Part shown: piece by piece, positions 7,775 through 18,200 of the stretch
Layout of the letters: every line of letters starts with the position of its first letter
Numbering within the stretch: position 1 is the stretch's first letter
Source of the DNA: Mangrovimonas spongiae
GTDB lineage: Bacteria; Bacteroidota; Bacteroidia; Flavobacteriales; Flavobacteriaceae
Reading direction: 5' to 3'
DNA: 64,000 nucleotides
Assembly: GCF_003944795.1 (NCBI RefSeq)
Contig: NZ_RWBG01000002.1
Location: 62,001 to 126,000 of the forward strand
Program-made: the position numbers and the translations under genes
The notes under the pieces: model-generated
Database searches by the model: none
What the model was told of the DNA's origin: nothing
Seen by the model: the letters and a program-made list of their open reading frames with translations, nothing else

Positions 7775-9205
7775 ATGACTTTAAAAAATAAACCGATAAT
7801 CAAATTCTTCACGATTAAACTACTTGTATGTTTGTTACTGCCTATTTTTAGTATTCAAGCACAAACAACAACCGATAATATTTTTACTTTAGAAGAATAT
7901 TTAGGTTATGTTAAACAATACCACCCTATTGTAAAACAGGCACAATTAATAGCTACTGAAGGTGAAATTAAATTATTAAAATCGCGTGGAGCTTTCGATC
8001 CTAAAATAGAGGTTGATTACAATAAAAAAACCTTTAAAGGAACCGAATATTACGACAAATTAAATGCCGCTTTTAAAATTCCAACTTGGTACGGCATTGA
8101 ACTTAAAGCTAATTACGAGGATAACGAAGGTTATTATTTAAATCCTGAATCTAATGTACCGCAAGATGGTTTATATAGCGCAGGTGTTTCTATGTCTTTA
8201 GCAAAAGGACTTTTAGCCAATAAACGTATGACGACCTTAAAACAAGCCAAGTTATACAAAAACATTAGCCTTAACAAACAAAGTATGGCTGTTAACGAAG
8301 TTCTTTATAATGCTGTTGAAGCTTATTTTAATTGGCTAAAACATTATCAAGAATACCAAGTTTATATCGACTATCAAAACAATGCTAGCATACGCTTAAA
8401 CAATGTAATTGCTAGCTTTGAAGCTGGCGATAAACCAGCAGTAGACACTCTAGAAGCTAGTATAAACCTTAAAAACAGAGCTTTAGATAGAGAGAAATCG
8501 CGTGTCAAGTATATTAAATCGCAATTAGAACTTTCTAACTTTTTATGGTTAAAAGATAACACACCTATTGAGCTTGATTATAGCCTAATTCCAGACACAA
8601 ATTCACCATTAATAGTAGATAGCGTATTAAATAGTAGTCTTTTGGAAGTAAACAATGATGTTTTAGAAAATCATCCAAAAATTAAATCGTTAGTACTAAC
8701 AAAAGAGCAATTGGTACTAGAAAAACGCTTAAAAACTAATAACTTATTACCTAAAATAGATTTGCAGTATAATTTTCTTACAAGTGATTATAATAACTTA
8801 AATTCATTAAACACACATAACTACAAAACTGGTCTCAACATAAGTATGCCCTTATTTTTACGTAAGGAACGTGCCGATTTAAAATTAGCAAAGCTACAAT
8901 TACAAGATATCGATTTTAGCCTATCGGAAACCAAAGTAAGTTTACGTAATAAAATTACTGCCGTACAACAAGAAATTGCATCGTATAATACACAACAGCA
9001 AATTGCAGAAAACTTAGTAAACGACTATAAAAAACTTGTTATTGCCGAAGAAAAAAAGTTTCAATTAGGTGAAGGATCTTTATTTCTTATTAATTATCGT
9101 GAGGCAAAGCTTATTGAAACCGAACTAAAGTATATTACTATTTCCAATAAACTTTTATCTACCAAAGCTAAATTAGCCCAAATTTTAAATACTTTAAATG
9201 AATAG
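7775..9205 (+). CDS. TolC-family outer-membrane efflux channel
   Basis: A 476-residue outer-membrane protein with a signal peptide ending near IFSIQAQ (about residue 29). The mature protein has two repeats of long amphipathic helices and short barrel strands typical of outer membrane efflux proteins, including YHPIVKQAQLIATEGEIKLL near the start and GEGSLFLINYREAKLIETE near the end of repeat two. It is the last gene of the TetR-ABC-HlyD-TolC operon and completes a three-component exporter. A terminator shared with the convergent copper operon follows. Confidence 0.88.
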   Translation: MTLKNKPIIKFFTIKLLVCLLLPIFSIQAQTTTDNIFTLEEYLGYVKQYHPIVKQAQLIATEGEIKLLKSRGAFDPKIEVDYNKKTFKGTEYYDKLNAAFKIPTWYGIELKANYEDNEGYYLNPESNVPQDGLYSAGVSMSLAKGLLANKRMTTLKQAKLYKNISLNKQSMAVNEVLYNAVEAYFNWLKHYQEYQVYIDYQNNASIRLNNVIASFEAGDKPAVDTLEASINLKNRALDREKSRVKYIKSQLELSNFLWLKDNTPIELDYSLIPDTNSPLIVDSVLNSSLLEVNNDVLENHPKIKSLVLTKEQLVLEKRLKTNNLLPKIDLQYNFLTSDYNNLNSLNTHNYKTGLNISMPLFLRKERADLKLAKLQLQDIDFSLSETKVSLRNKITAVQQEIASYNTQQQIAENLVNDYKKLVIAEEKKFQLGEGSLFLINYREAKLIETELKYITISNKLLSTKAKLAQILNTLNE

Positions 9206-9249
9206 CTATTCTAGATGTAATAAAGTAGGACAAATAAAGTATAAATTAA

Positions 9250-9287
9250 AAAAAGCCTTAATAAATCATTAAGGCTCTTATTTTTTA
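9250..9287. terminator. Bidirectional terminator between TolC and copper operons
   Basis: A 9-bp stem (9254-9262 with 9268-9276) has an A-run to the left and a T-run to the right, so it can stop both converging operons. Confidence 0.8.
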
Positions 9288-9300
9288 GTTTTTTAATCTT

Positions 9301-9801
9301 TTAATGTCCATGATTAGCATGATCCTCAGCCTTTACTTCACCCGTTTGGTTCATCGCCATTGTATGGTCGTACTGGCAACATCCTGGTAAGTTTTTATAA
9401 GCTTCTTCATTACCAGCTACCTTTTCAGTATCATAACCTGAAGCCGCAATAGCTTTGTGAATAGCCATTTCGTTGGTTTTTGTGTCGTCAAAAGACACAT
9501 CAATTTTCTTTTTGTCCACATCCCAATTGGCTTTTGCTACACCATCAACAGCATTAACGGCTTTTTCTATGGTAGTTTTACACATACCACAGTTGCCACG
9601 TACACCAAATGAAATATCTGTCATGGCCATGTCTTTTGAAACTTCCGTAGTTGTCGTTTCTGTTTCTGTTTCTGTTTTGGTGTTGTTTTTACAGCTTGTA
9701 AAACCAATAGCTGCCATAACAGCTACACTTAAAATTACTTTTTTACTAACGTGGTTTACATTCTTGCTTTTGTGTTCGTGATTTTTCTTTGTAAAATTCA
9801 T
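9301..9801 (-). CDS. Periplasmic/lipoprotein HMA-domain copper-binding protein
   Basis: A 166-residue protein. After a His/Lys-rich start it has a hydrophobic segment ending in GFTSC, a likely lipobox (Cys about residue 37), then a Thr/Glu-rich linker. Residues about 62-130 form a heavy-metal-associated domain with the metal site GNCGMC, followed by the usual VDGVAKANWDVDKKKIDVSFDD strand pattern. The tail carries a CCQYDH segment and ends HANHGH, further possible metal ligands. It is the last gene of the copper operon, 34 nt after cusB, and probably acts as an envelope metallochaperone for the RND pump. HMA domains anchored outside the cytoplasm are a Bacteroidota habit. Confidence 0.82.
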   Translation of the reverse strand: MNFTKKNHEHKSKNVNHVSKKVILSVAVMAAIGFTSCKNNTKTETETETTTTEVSKDMAMTDISFGVRGNCGMCKTTIEKAVNAVDGVAKANWDVDKKKIDVSFDDTKTNEMAIHKAIAASGYDTEKVAGNEEAYKNLPGCCQYDHTMAMNQTGEVKAEDHANHGH

Positions 9802-9835
9802 TGTTAAAAATTTAATAGTTATTATTTATATGTAT

Positions 9836-11539
9836 TTATTGAATGACTTGTTTTACTTCGCCACAGGTTAGCATGGCATCTCCAAAATACGGATTGCGAA
9901 CTTCCTTTTCTGTACTCAACCAAACGGCACCTTTATTGTTATTGGCCATTGGGCATCTTTGCACATATAAAGTACTTTCCAATCCGTTTAAGTTTTTGGC
10001 TATGGCAACTATATTATCGTTTAAAATAACAAAAGCAGCCCTTTGCTTCTCTAAATTATTAGTTTGCGATATATTTTCTACCATCTCTATACTTTTAGAT
10101 AGGTGGTTTTGAAGCATTTTAGATACTTTCTCTTGATTGACATTTTGAAGTTTTGAAAGCATCTTTTTTGCCAAAGTTGAAACGTTTTTAGTATGACTTT
10201 CTACAAAAGCATCTTTTAGGTTTAAATAAGTAGGAAGTAATGTTATAAATTGCTTTTTAAAATCTTCTGAAAGTTCCATTGTCATTACCATGGTATTATC
10301 TTGCGGGTTGCTTTTATGATTCATCATGCTCTTTTTGCCTTGCAACTGGGCAGCAGCATCTACAGTAAAAGTACCGTTTGTAACAATTTCATCGCCGTTG
10401 TTCAATCCTTCAATAACTTGATAAGAATCGCCATTTTTATGTCCTAGAGTAATCTCACGCATTTCAAAAACAGGTGCATCGGAGTTACTTTTCAGGTAAA
10501 CTACCGAACGTTTTCCTGTCCATAAAACTGCCGATGCGGGTACAGTTATAACGGCTTCACTCCCATTACCCAAAATACCTTCAATAGTGCCTTTTACAAA
10601 CATACCTGGTTTAAACATTTCATCGGTATTGTTCAATACAACTCGAAGTGTCACGGTACGTGTATTGGTATTTAAAATAGGATCTATAAAATCAACTTTT
10701 CCTTTAAACACCTTATCGGGATACGCATTTGACAATATACTTACGCTTTGTCCTTTTTTAAAGTAATCTATCTGGTTTTCGTAGATATCAAAATTGGCCC
10801 AAACTGTGTTTAGATTGGCTATTTTTAAAAGTGGTTGACCTTGTTTAATATAATCGCCTTGATCAACCAATTTTTCAGTAACCGTTCCAGAAACCGTGGC
10901 GTAAACTGAAAATTTTTCTTTAGGTTTTCCTGAAGTTTCAATAGCATTGATTTGACTATCTGATAACTTCCATAACTTTAGTTTATTTCTCACAGCTTTA
11001 TATAACTCTGGTTGCGATTCTTTTAAAGATGAAGCTGTAATTAATTCCTGTTGAGCGGCATAAAGTTCTGGTGAATAAATGCTTGCCAATAATTGACCTT
11101 TACTTATAGTTTCGCCAGTTGAATTTACATTCAATCGTTCAATTCTTCCCGAGAAATAACTAACCTGAACCGAATTGGCCTCTTCATTTTCAGCGATTTT
11201 ACCAGATAACGTTATGTCATTATTTTCAATATTATCTTCACCTACAATGGTCGTTTGAATATTGGCTAACGCCATAGCATTTCTGGTGAGCTTAAATTGG
11301 TCTTTTGTTAAACCGTCTGCTCCAGCTTCTGCAGGGATTAAATCCATGCCGCAAATTGGGCAATCGCCTGGTTCGGGTTGCATAATCTGGGGATGCATCG
11401 AACAGGTCCACATTTGATCGGCTTGAGAAACCTCATCGTGATTATGGTTTATTTCTTCATTAGATTTATCACCAAAAAGCAACCAGCCCAAAAAAAGACC
11501 AACTACTAATATTGCTAAATAGATAAGATACTTTTTCAT
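9836..11539 (-). CDS. cusB: CusB-type RND periplasmic adaptor with metal-binding domain and DUF3347
   Basis: A 567-residue membrane-fusion protein. Residues about 3-20 form an N-terminal membrane anchor. Residues about 46-72 are a heavy-metal-binding domain with WTCSMHP and CPICGMDL. The central part (about 115-390) is the barrel-sandwich and hairpin region, including RIERLNVNSTGETISKGQ and VTEKLVDQGDYIKQGQPLL. The C-terminal about 140 residues match DUF3347, with CPMANNNKGAVWLS and a late Cys (MLTCGEV). It links the CusA-type pump to the TolC protein of the same operon and may pass copper or silver to the pump. The gene starts 1 nt after the copA stop codon. Confidence 0.9.
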   Translation of the reverse strand: MKKYLIYLAILVVGLFLGWLLFGDKSNEEINHNHDEVSQADQMWTCSMHPQIMQPEPGDCPICGMDLIPAEAGADGLTKDQFKLTRNAMALANIQTTIVGEDNIENNDITLSGKIAENEEANSVQVSYFSGRIERLNVNSTGETISKGQLLASIYSPELYAAQQELITASSLKESQPELYKAVRNKLKLWKLSDSQINAIETSGKPKEKFSVYATVSGTVTEKLVDQGDYIKQGQPLLKIANLNTVWANFDIYENQIDYFKKGQSVSILSNAYPDKVFKGKVDFIDPILNTNTRTVTLRVVLNNTDEMFKPGMFVKGTIEGILGNGSEAVITVPASAVLWTGKRSVVYLKSNSDAPVFEMREITLGHKNGDSYQVIEGLNNGDEIVTNGTFTVDAAAQLQGKKSMMNHKSNPQDNTMVMTMELSEDFKKQFITLLPTYLNLKDAFVESHTKNVSTLAKKMLSKLQNVNQEKVSKMLQNHLSKSIEMVENISQTNNLEKQRAAFVILNDNIVAIAKNLNGLESTLYVQRCPMANNNKGAVWLSTEKEVRNPYFGDAMLTCGEVKQVIQ

Positions 11540-11540
11540 T

Positions 11541-14045
11541 TTAGTATATTTTTATTCTTCTTAAACGTAACGCATTCGTAATTACTGAAACCGAACTAAA
11601 ACTCATGGCCAAAGCGGCTATCATAGGTGATAATAAAATACCGAAAAACGGATATAATACGCCTGCTGCAATAGGAACACCTATGGTGTTATAAACCAAT
11701 GCAAAAAACAGATTTTGTTTGATATTTTTCATGACGTTGTCACTCAAATTTCTAGCTTTTACAATGCCATGTAAATCGCCTTTTACTAGCGTTATCATAG
11801 CACTTTCAATAGCAACATCAGTACCGGTTCCCATGGCAATGCCCACATCACTTTTGGCTAATGCTGGAGCATCGTTAATGCCATCGCCAGCCATAGCGAC
11901 TACCTTGCCCTTTTCTTGTAGTTTTTCTACTTCTTTAAGTTTGTCCTCTGGAAGCATTCCCGCTTTAAAATTGGCTAGATGTAATTCTGAGGCTACGGCT
12001 TGTGCCGTGTCGTGATTATCGCCTGTTAACATAACCACATCAATTCCTTTGCTCTGAAGTGTTGTAATAGCTTTGGCGCTGGTTTCCTTTATCTTATCAC
12101 CTATAACCACATAACCAACAACCTCTTCACCAATCGCTAAAAACGACACGGTTTTTCCTTGCTTTTGATAGGTTTCAGCTTCCGACTCCATATCAGCACT
12201 AATTTCTGCATTGGCATAAGCCATCATTTTGGTGTTTCCTAAAGCTACTTGCTTACTATTAATACTGGCTTCTACACCTTTTCCTGTAACAGCGCTAAAA
12301 CTATTTGACTTTAGTATTTTTGTGTTGTTCTCTTTACCATATTTTACGGTTGCTTCGGCCAATGGATGTTCGCTATTGGTGTTTAACGACACAATATATT
12401 GCAGCACATCTGCTTCATTAAAATGACTATTAAATGCTCCAACTTTTTCTACAGTAGGTTTTCCTTCGGTAATGGTTCCCGTTTTATCAATAATTAATGT
12501 ATTGACTTTATCCATTTTTTCGAGGGCTTCGGCATTTTTAATCAGCACACCATTTTGAGCGCCTTTGCCTACACCAACCATTACGGACATTGGTGTTGCC
12601 AAGCCTAAAGCACAAGGACAAGCAATAATCAATACTGCAATAGCATTCACCAAGGCATACACGTAAGCAGGTTCTGGTCCCCAGACAGCCCAAACGATAA
12701 AGGTTATTACTGAAATAATAACCACTATAGGCACAAAATACGCCGATACTTTGTCGGCCAGATTTTGAATTGGCGCACGACTTCTACTAGCGTCGTTAAC
12801 CATGTGAATTATTTGAGAAAGTAAGGTGTCGCTACCAACTTTTTCAGCTTTCATTAAAAAGGTTTGGTTGCCATTAATGGTCCCGCTACTTACGTTATCG
12901 CCTTCAGTTTTATTAACAGGAAGTGGCTCTCCTGTAATCATAGATTCATCAATACTTGTGTCTCCTTCAGTAATAACGCCATCAACCGGAATTTTATCGC
13001 CTGGTTTCACTTTTAAAATATCATTAAGTTCAATAGCATCAATACTGACTTCTACTTCTTCACCATCTACAACTTTTATGGCTTTATTAGGTGCCAATTT
13101 CAGTAATTCTTTAACAGCCGAATTGGTTTTACTGTGGGCACGTGCTTCCAACAGCTGTCCTAATAGAACTAAAGTTAAAATAACCGTTGCCGCTTCAAAA
13201 TATACATGAACCGCTCCTGATTCATTTTTAAATTGTGCTGGAAAAAAATCGGGAAACAACAAACCAAATACGCTAAATATCCACGCGACTCCAGCACCTA
13301 TACCAATAAGTGTAAACATGTTAAGGTTCCATGTTTTAATACTACGGTATGCACGTTCAAAGAACATCCATGTGGCATAAAACACTACAGGAATGGATAA
13401 AACGAATTGCACCCAGTTCCAATATTTTTGATCCATGATACCGTACAGCGGATTATTATTAAGCATATCGCTCATGGCTATTAGGAAAATTGGCAAGGTA
13501 AACCCCAAGGCAAGCCAAAACTTTTTCAATAGCTTTTTATAGGTTTTCTCCTCCGCAGAAAGTTCGGGTTGCATAGGCACTAAATCCATCCCACAAATAG
13601 GACATGATCCCGATTCGTCTTTAACCACTTCAGGATGCATGGGGCAAGTCCATTGTTGGGATGACATGCTAGCTGAAAGATTTTGTTCTTCTACTAAATC
13701 CATACCGCATACAGGGCAATCACCTGGTTTATTATAGGTTTTATCGTCTTCGCAACGCATGGGGCAATAAAAAACGCCCGTTCCTTTTCCTTTGGATTGG
13801 TTGTCTTTTTTGGCTTCGGTATGTTGATACGCTCCTGGTTTGTGGATACTGTATTGTCCGCCATCATTTTTTAGTGTCTTTTGAAATGTTTCCAAAGGAA
13901 TGTGTTTTTCCATTTCGATAGTAGCTTCAGCCTTTTCCAAATTAACCATAGCTTTGGTGACGCCTTTTACTTTTGAAAGGGTTTCTTCAACGTGATTTCG
14001 GCAGCCATTGCAGGTCATGCCATGTATATGATAGGTATGTTTCAT
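11541..14045 (-). CDS. copA: Copper-translocating P1B-type ATPase
   Basis: An 834-residue inner-membrane pump that exports Cu(I), and possibly Ag(I), from the cytoplasm. Domains in order: an HMA domain with HGMTCNGC (Cys12, Cys15); a variant metal-binding domain CPMRCEDD...CPVCGMDL (about 92-118); a standard copy CPMHPEV...CPICGMDL (about 132-158); eight expected membrane helices; phosphatase loop TGEP; the ion-binding CPC motif at about 476-478; phosphorylation site DKTGT (Asp about 520); HP (SEHPLAEA); and hinge GDGINDAPALAKSD. All catalytic motifs are intact. It sits 2 nt after the TolC gene and 1 nt before cusB, so it is translated within the operon and feeds periplasmic copper to the RND pump. 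Confidence 0.95.
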   Translation of the reverse strand: MKHTYHIHGMTCNGCRNHVEETLSKVKGVTKAMVNLEKAEATIEMEKHIPLETFQKTLKNDGGQYSIHKPGAYQHTEAKKDNQSKGKGTGVFYCPMRCEDDKTYNKPGDCPVCGMDLVEEQNLSASMSSQQWTCPMHPEVVKDESGSCPICGMDLVPMQPELSAEEKTYKKLLKKFWLALGFTLPIFLIAMSDMLNNNPLYGIMDQKYWNWVQFVLSIPVVFYATWMFFERAYRSIKTWNLNMFTLIGIGAGVAWIFSVFGLLFPDFFPAQFKNESGAVHVYFEAATVILTLVLLGQLLEARAHSKTNSAVKELLKLAPNKAIKVVDGEEVEVSIDAIELNDILKVKPGDKIPVDGVITEGDTSIDESMITGEPLPVNKTEGDNVSSGTINGNQTFLMKAEKVGSDTLLSQIIHMVNDASRSRAPIQNLADKVSAYFVPIVVIISVITFIVWAVWGPEPAYVYALVNAIAVLIIACPCALGLATPMSVMVGVGKGAQNGVLIKNAEALEKMDKVNTLIIDKTGTITEGKPTVEKVGAFNSHFNEADVLQYIVSLNTNSEHPLAEATVKYGKENNTKILKSNSFSAVTGKGVEASINSKQVALGNTKMMAYANAEISADMESEAETYQKQGKTVSFLAIGEEVVGYVVIGDKIKETSAKAITTLQSKGIDVVMLTGDNHDTAQAVASELHLANFKAGMLPEDKLKEVEKLQEKGKVVAMAGDGINDAPALAKSDVGIAMGTGTDVAIESAMITLVKGDLHGIVKARNLSDNVMKNIKQNLFFALVYNTIGVPIAAGVLYPFFGILLSPMIAALAMSFSSVSVITNALRLRRIKIY

Positions 14046-14047
14046 TT

Positions 14048-15283
14048 TTAATTTGTTAAATAATTAATGTTTGTACTTTGTACATAGTAACTTTTAACAG
14101 CTTCAATTTGATTTATTTGAAACTTTAATTGCAGTTCTTGAATATCCAGTACATCGTTAAAATCGATGGTACCTGTTTCGTAGCTTTTAATAAGTATCGC
14201 TTCGGCATCTTTGGCTTGCTTTAAGTTCTTGGTTTGCGTTGCATAACTTATTCTTGCAGAAATACGTTCATTAATCGCCTTGCTTAAAAGCGTTTCCAAA
14301 GTGTTTAAACGGTTTTGCTTTTGGTAGTTGATTTCTTGTTGCTGTAACTCATTTTGCTTGCTAACCGATTTGTATTTTTTATTGAAAATGGGAATGGATA
14401 CAGATACCATAGGCATAACAATATCTTTACCATTCTCTGAAAAATTCATATTAGGTCTTGGCTCGACATTAATATAATCTAACCCAAAACCAATCATGGG
14501 GCTACTTTCCTTTTGGTTTAGTGACTCTGATGCTTCCACCGATTGATAGAGTTTGTCGTATTTAACTAACTCTGGGTGTAATGCTAAATTTTGCGTGTTG
14601 ACCTCGATATCTTCCGAAGGGATTATTAATTCATCAACTGTTTTAACTACGACATCTTTTGATCTGTTTAAAAGATTGTTCAAATTACTTTGTTCTGCGG
14701 TATATTGCTGTTCTAAAACTTGTTTTAATTGCTGTAAATCGTTTTGGCGCATTTGCAAACGCAAGACATCAACAGCTGATGATTTCCCGATTTCAACCGA
14801 GGTTAATGCCATGGTTTCATAGGTTTCCAAAAGGTTTATGTTTTCTGTTAGCACTTGCTGTTTCGCCTTATTAGCGTACAATTTATAATAGGATTGTGAA
14901 ACCGACAACATGAGTTTTCGTTTAGCAATAACGATGTCTTCGTATTTGGTATCGGCTAATGAGGAAACATAATTTTCCCGCGATGTAATGGAACCAAACC
15001 AAGGTAACATTTGTTTTACCGATAGTTTAAAACGTTGTGCTCCTGTTCGAGTTTCGGGTTCGCTTACAAAGTAACCTGCACCAAATTCGGTATTTGGAAT
15101 GGTATTGACTTCATTCACTTTTTCTGAAACTCTTTTGTATTGCAATTCAAATTTTTGAATTTCGGGATTATTAACTAAGGCTTCGTTAATAAGCACTTCC
15201 AACTCTTGAGCAGTTACAAAAAGGCTCAAAAAACAAGAACCAAAAGTCAAGATAAATTTTATATATATCACTCTATGTTTCAT
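14048..15283 (-). CDS. TolC-family outer-membrane channel of the copper RND pump (CusC-like)
   Basis: A 411-residue outer-membrane efflux protein with a signal peptide ending at about SLFVTAQ (residue 25). The mature protein has long heptad-like helices and ends in VQSTNINYLTN; the segment QMLPWFGSI is typical of channels partnered with heavy-metal RND systems. It is shorter than E. coli CusC (about 460). It overlaps the cusA stop by 4 nt (start codon 15283, cusA end 15280), implying translational coupling with the pump. It should be the exit duct for copper or silver. Confidence 0.87.
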   Translation of the reverse strand: MKHRVIYIKFILTFGSCFLSLFVTAQELEVLINEALVNNPEIQKFELQYKRVSEKVNEVNTIPNTEFGAGYFVSEPETRTGAQRFKLSVKQMLPWFGSITSRENYVSSLADTKYEDIVIAKRKLMLSVSQSYYKLYANKAKQQVLTENINLLETYETMALTSVEIGKSSAVDVLRLQMRQNDLQQLKQVLEQQYTAEQSNLNNLLNRSKDVVVKTVDELIIPSEDIEVNTQNLALHPELVKYDKLYQSVEASESLNQKESSPMIGFGLDYINVEPRPNMNFSENGKDIVMPMVSVSIPIFNKKYKSVSKQNELQQQEINYQKQNRLNTLETLLSKAINERISARISYATQTKNLKQAKDAEAILIKSYETGTIDFNDVLDIQELQLKFQINQIEAVKSYYVQSTNINYLTN

Positions 15284-18200
15284 TTTGATGTTCTTTTAAC
15301 TTTTAACTCCGCTTTCCAACTATATAAAACAGGCACTACAAACAAGGTAATTAAAGCAATGAGCATACCTCCAAAACTTGGTATAGCCATAGGAATCATA
15401 ATATCGCTACCGCGTCCTGTTGAGGTCAATACTGGCAGTAATGCCAAAATGGTTGTAGCTGTAGTCATTAAACACGGTCTAATGCGTTTTTCACCTGCTT
15501 CAATAATGGAAGCCCTGATTTCTTTTCTAGTTTCTGGCGAATTTCTGTTGAATGTTTGGGTTAAGTAAGTCGCCATAACCACACCATCATCGGTCGCTAT
15601 TCCAAACAAGGCAATAAATCCAACCCAAACGGCTACACTTAAATTTATAGTGTGCATTTGAAATAAATCACGTAGGTTTTCACCAAACAGACTAAAGTTT
15701 AAAAACCAATCTTGACCGTAGAGCCAAATCATAATAAATCCACCGGCAAAGGCTACAGCAATACCAGTAAATACCATTAACGAAGTTGCCACCGACCGAA
15801 ATTGAAAATACAGAATTAAAAAGATGATTACTAAAGCTAATGGTACAACAATCGACAATGTTTTCTCTGCTCTAAGTTGATTTTCATAGCTTCCTGTAAA
15901 TTGAAAATTAACACCCTTAGGAATTACCAATTCTCCTGAATCAATCTTGCTTTGAATTAATGCCTGTGCATTTTCAACAACGTTAACTTCGGCAAAACCA
16001 TCTTTTTTATCGAACAAGACATACCCTACTAAAAAAGTATCCTCACTTTTTATGACTTGTGGGCCTTGTTCATAACGAATAGTTGCCAATTCGCCTAAAG
16101 GCACTTGATTTCCACCTTCCACAGGTATATAAATTTGCTCTAAATCGGTTGGATTGGCACGTAATTCTCTTGGATATCGCACACGTACTCCGTAACGTTC
16201 TCTTCCTTCAACGGTTTGTGTTAATACCATGCCACCTACAGCAACTTTAAGCACATTTTGCACTTGATCTATACTAATACCATAACGCGCAATATTATCT
16301 TTATCAATATCAATTAGTAAATAGGGTTTTCCAACAATACGGTCGGCAAAAACGGCTTCAGGTTTTACGCCTTTGGCTTGCTTTATAATATCTTCCAATT
16401 GTACACCAAAGGCTTCTATTTGTTTTAAATCCTGTCCTTTTACTTTTATTCCCATTGGTGCTCGCATACCTGTTTGTAACATGACCAAACGCGTTTCAAT
16501 AGGCTGTAATTTTGGTGCAGACGTCACACCTGGTAATTTGGTGACTTTTACAATGTTGTTCCAAATATCGTCGGGTGATTTAATTTCTGGTCGCCAATTG
16601 CGGTAGAACTCACCATTGTTGTCTGGGATTAATTGTTCTTTTGCATTTAGAGATTGCCACGCTTCACGTTGTTCCGCTCGTAATGACATTCCGTTTTTTA
16701 AAACATACTCACCATCTTCATTTACTTTGTAGCGTTGGCGTTTGCCATTATCATTCAGCATATATTCAGGTTTATACTGAATGATATTTTCGTACATAGA
16801 CAAGGGTGCAGGATCTAAGGCCGATTCGGTTCGTCCAGCTTTACCAACTACGGTTTCAATTTCAGGAATGTTTGCTACTGCCATATCTAATTGCTGCAGC
16901 ACACGTTTATTTTCTTCTATACCAGAATGCGGCATAGACGTTGGCATTAATAAGAATGCCCCTTCGTTTAACGCTGGCATAAACTCTTTACCTGTGTTTT
17001 TCATGATAACAAACCCTGCAATAACAATAGCTGTTGGAATAGATAGAAACATAAGTTTATTATCTAGACACCATTTTAAAATATGTGTGTAATTTTTTCG
17101 GAATACGATAAAAACTCCCAATAGTCCAAAACATATAAAACCTACAAAGATGAGGTTCCAGAATATACTAGTTTCGACGCCCAAAGGTCGCCAATATTCA
17201 GCTAAAAGGTATACAATAGCACAAGCTGAAATAAGAATATTAGCTAAGTTTGAATTAAGTGATATCTGGTAATTGAACCATGAAATATGAAATTCATTTT
17301 TTGCGGTAATCAAATACAATAAGGCAACTGTACCAAAAGCTATAAGGATTATTCCTAAACCATTTCCGAAGCTAACAGCCATTATTCCTAATACAATTAA
17401 AATACTATTCACAATATATTTTAATTGCTTTTGTGTTTGTTTCTTTTTAAATAAAAAGGCTGCAAATGGGGGGATTAAAAATAGGGCTACAATAATAGAC
17501 GCCGTTAAAGCGAAGGTCTTGGTAAAAGCCAGTGGACGGAATAGTTTTCCTTCGGCACCTATCATCGTAAATACTGGAATAAAACTGATGATGGTTGTCA
17601 TGACTGCGGTTACTATTGCTCCCGATACTTCGGCAGTAGCATTGTAAACCACTTGGTTGATTGGTAATGTGTCGTTCTCATCTAAATGCCTTATAATATT
17701 TTCTGAAAGTATAACCCCCACATCCACCATAGTTCCTATGGCAATGGCAATACCTGATAAGGCGACAATATTGGCATCGACACCAAAAGTTTTCATAGCA
17801 ATAAACACCATTAACACCGCCACAGGCAACAAGCCCGAAATTAATACTGATGCACGCAGATTAAATACCATAATGATAATAACCAAAATAGTAATGAGTA
17901 TTTCCAAAGTTAGTGCTTCGTTGAGTGTTCCTAAGGTTTCGTAGATAAGTTCAGTTCTATCATAAAACGGTACAATAGTTACTTGAGAGGTTCTACCATC
18001 AGTCAATTGTTTTGAAGGCAAACCAGTACTTAATTCGTTTATTTTTTCCTTTACATTGTTAATTACTTCCAACGGATTGGCACCATAGCGAGCCACAACA
18101 ACGCCGCCAACCACTTCGGCTCCTTCTTTATCTAAAATGCCACGACGGGTAGATGGCCCAAGCAAAACTTTAGCAATATCCTTAACTTTAATGGCTGTAA

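Noticed and set aside
12826-13209. Open frame of 127 residues opposite copA
   Set aside because: Fully inside copA with all motifs on the other strand; low-complexity Ser/Leu composition is typical of an antisense shadow.
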